Assembly (NCBI RefSeq): GCF_005217525.1
Contig: NZ_PNXQ01000016.1
Span: 271,684 to 332,045 of the forward strand
DNA from: Paenibacillus terrae
GTDB lineage: Bacteria > Bacillota > Bacilli > Paenibacillales > Paenibacillaceae
DNA: 60,362 nt
Direction: 5' to 3'
Shown here: positions 60,231 to 60,362 of the stretch, piece by piece
How positions within the stretch are numbered: the first letter of the stretch is position 1
Layout: every line of letters begins with the position of its first letter
Program-made: the position numbers and the translations under genes
The notes under the pieces: generated by a model
Database searches by the model: none
Told to the model about the DNA's origin: nothing
The model's input: only the letters and a program-made list of their open reading frames with translations

Positions 60231-60362
60231 CTAATTGCTCGTATATTTTACCCAGTCATATTCGGCGTACAACGGATTAACTCCGTTATACGGACCTAAC
60301 CAGCTATCTACTCCGGTTCCATTCCATAAATTCATCATAATTTGGCCTGGCGTGCTCGGTAC
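60231..60362 (-). CDS. Lichenase (beta-1,3-1,4-glucanase, GH16), C-terminal end
   Basis: The minus strand reads [20 protein letters not shown] and then [20 protein letters not shown], ending SN and TAG. This is the C-terminus of Bacillus/Paenibacillus lichenases, a secreted jelly-roll enzyme that cuts mixed-linkage glucans of cereals. Only 43 residues are in the window; the catalytic ExDxxE motif lies beyond its right edge. It fits the plant-polysaccharide profile of the window (GH43, GH48, GH94). Confidence 0.93.
   Translation of the reverse strand, partial: VPSTPGQIMMNLWNGTGVDSWLGPYNGVNPLYAEYDWVKYTSN

Overview
The window looks like chromosomal DNA of a Paenibacillus, most likely of the P. 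polymyxa group. The basis is recognition of protein families rather than a database search. It carries a GH48 cellulase with FN3 and CBM3 domains, the end of a lichenase, a cellobiose phosphorylase, an EctB-type diaminobutyrate aminotransferase of the kind that feeds polymyxin-like peptides, a T-box in front of tyrS, a THI-box in front of thiM, and Firmicute-type ribosome binding sites. No tRNA, rRNA or CRISPR array was seen.

Layout. 1-2.5 kb: end of a sugar-import operon (ABC permease and GH43 glycosidase). 2.5-8.4 kb: an IS3 scar, a chemoreceptor, and a hybrid histidine kinase convergent with an OmpR-type regulator. 9-17 kb: ectB with a long leader, a flavodoxin-fold reductase, a membrane GGDEF protein, cellobiose phosphorylase, an orphan type II thioesterase, a sugar isomerase-like protein and a DUF423 protein. 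17.3-26.2 kb: GH48 cellulase behind a hairpin leader, ferritin, a thioredoxin-reductase-like flavoprotein, GNAT, a luciferase-like monooxygenase and an S9 peptidase.

26.4-34.2 kb is the most striking part. A strong promoter and a ~375-nt C-rich, G-poor leader drive a discrete malonyl transacylase and a 2031-residue AL-ACP-KS-ACP-AMT megaenzyme. This is the architecture that starts iturin and mycosubtilin assembly (a beta-amino fatty acid). The protein stops about 20 residues into what looks like the first condensation domain, and a terminator follows. No NRPS or release domain is nearby, so it is either a cut-down relic or a stand-alone lipid-making unit. An AlkC-type DNA repair protein, an acyl-CoA synthetase and an M29 aminopeptidase follow.

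38.5-42.6 kb: two TetR units with clear inverted-repeat operators, controlling a HXXEE membrane protein and an NAD-binding epimerase-like protein, with a lipoprotein between them. 42.7-46.5 kb: a six-gene reactive-sulfur operon of the Cst/Yrk type (TusA-rhodanese, rhodanese-persulfide dioxygenase, sulfite exporter, DsrE-like, CstR-like repressor, rhodanese) with a promoter/operator. 46.8-47.8 kb: thiM under a TPP riboswitch whose terminator ends directly at the start codon.

47.8-60.4 kb mixes intact genes (FN3/stalk-domain surface protein, MGT-type glycosyltransferase, tyrS, HxlR-SDR pair, ABM monooxygenase) with many broken ones: ABC permease, LysR, GGDEF, GPH sugar symporter, Tn554-like recombinase, NTF2-like protein and a solute-binding lipoprotein. 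This part is an accessory zone under decay. The window ends inside a lichenase gene on the minus strand.
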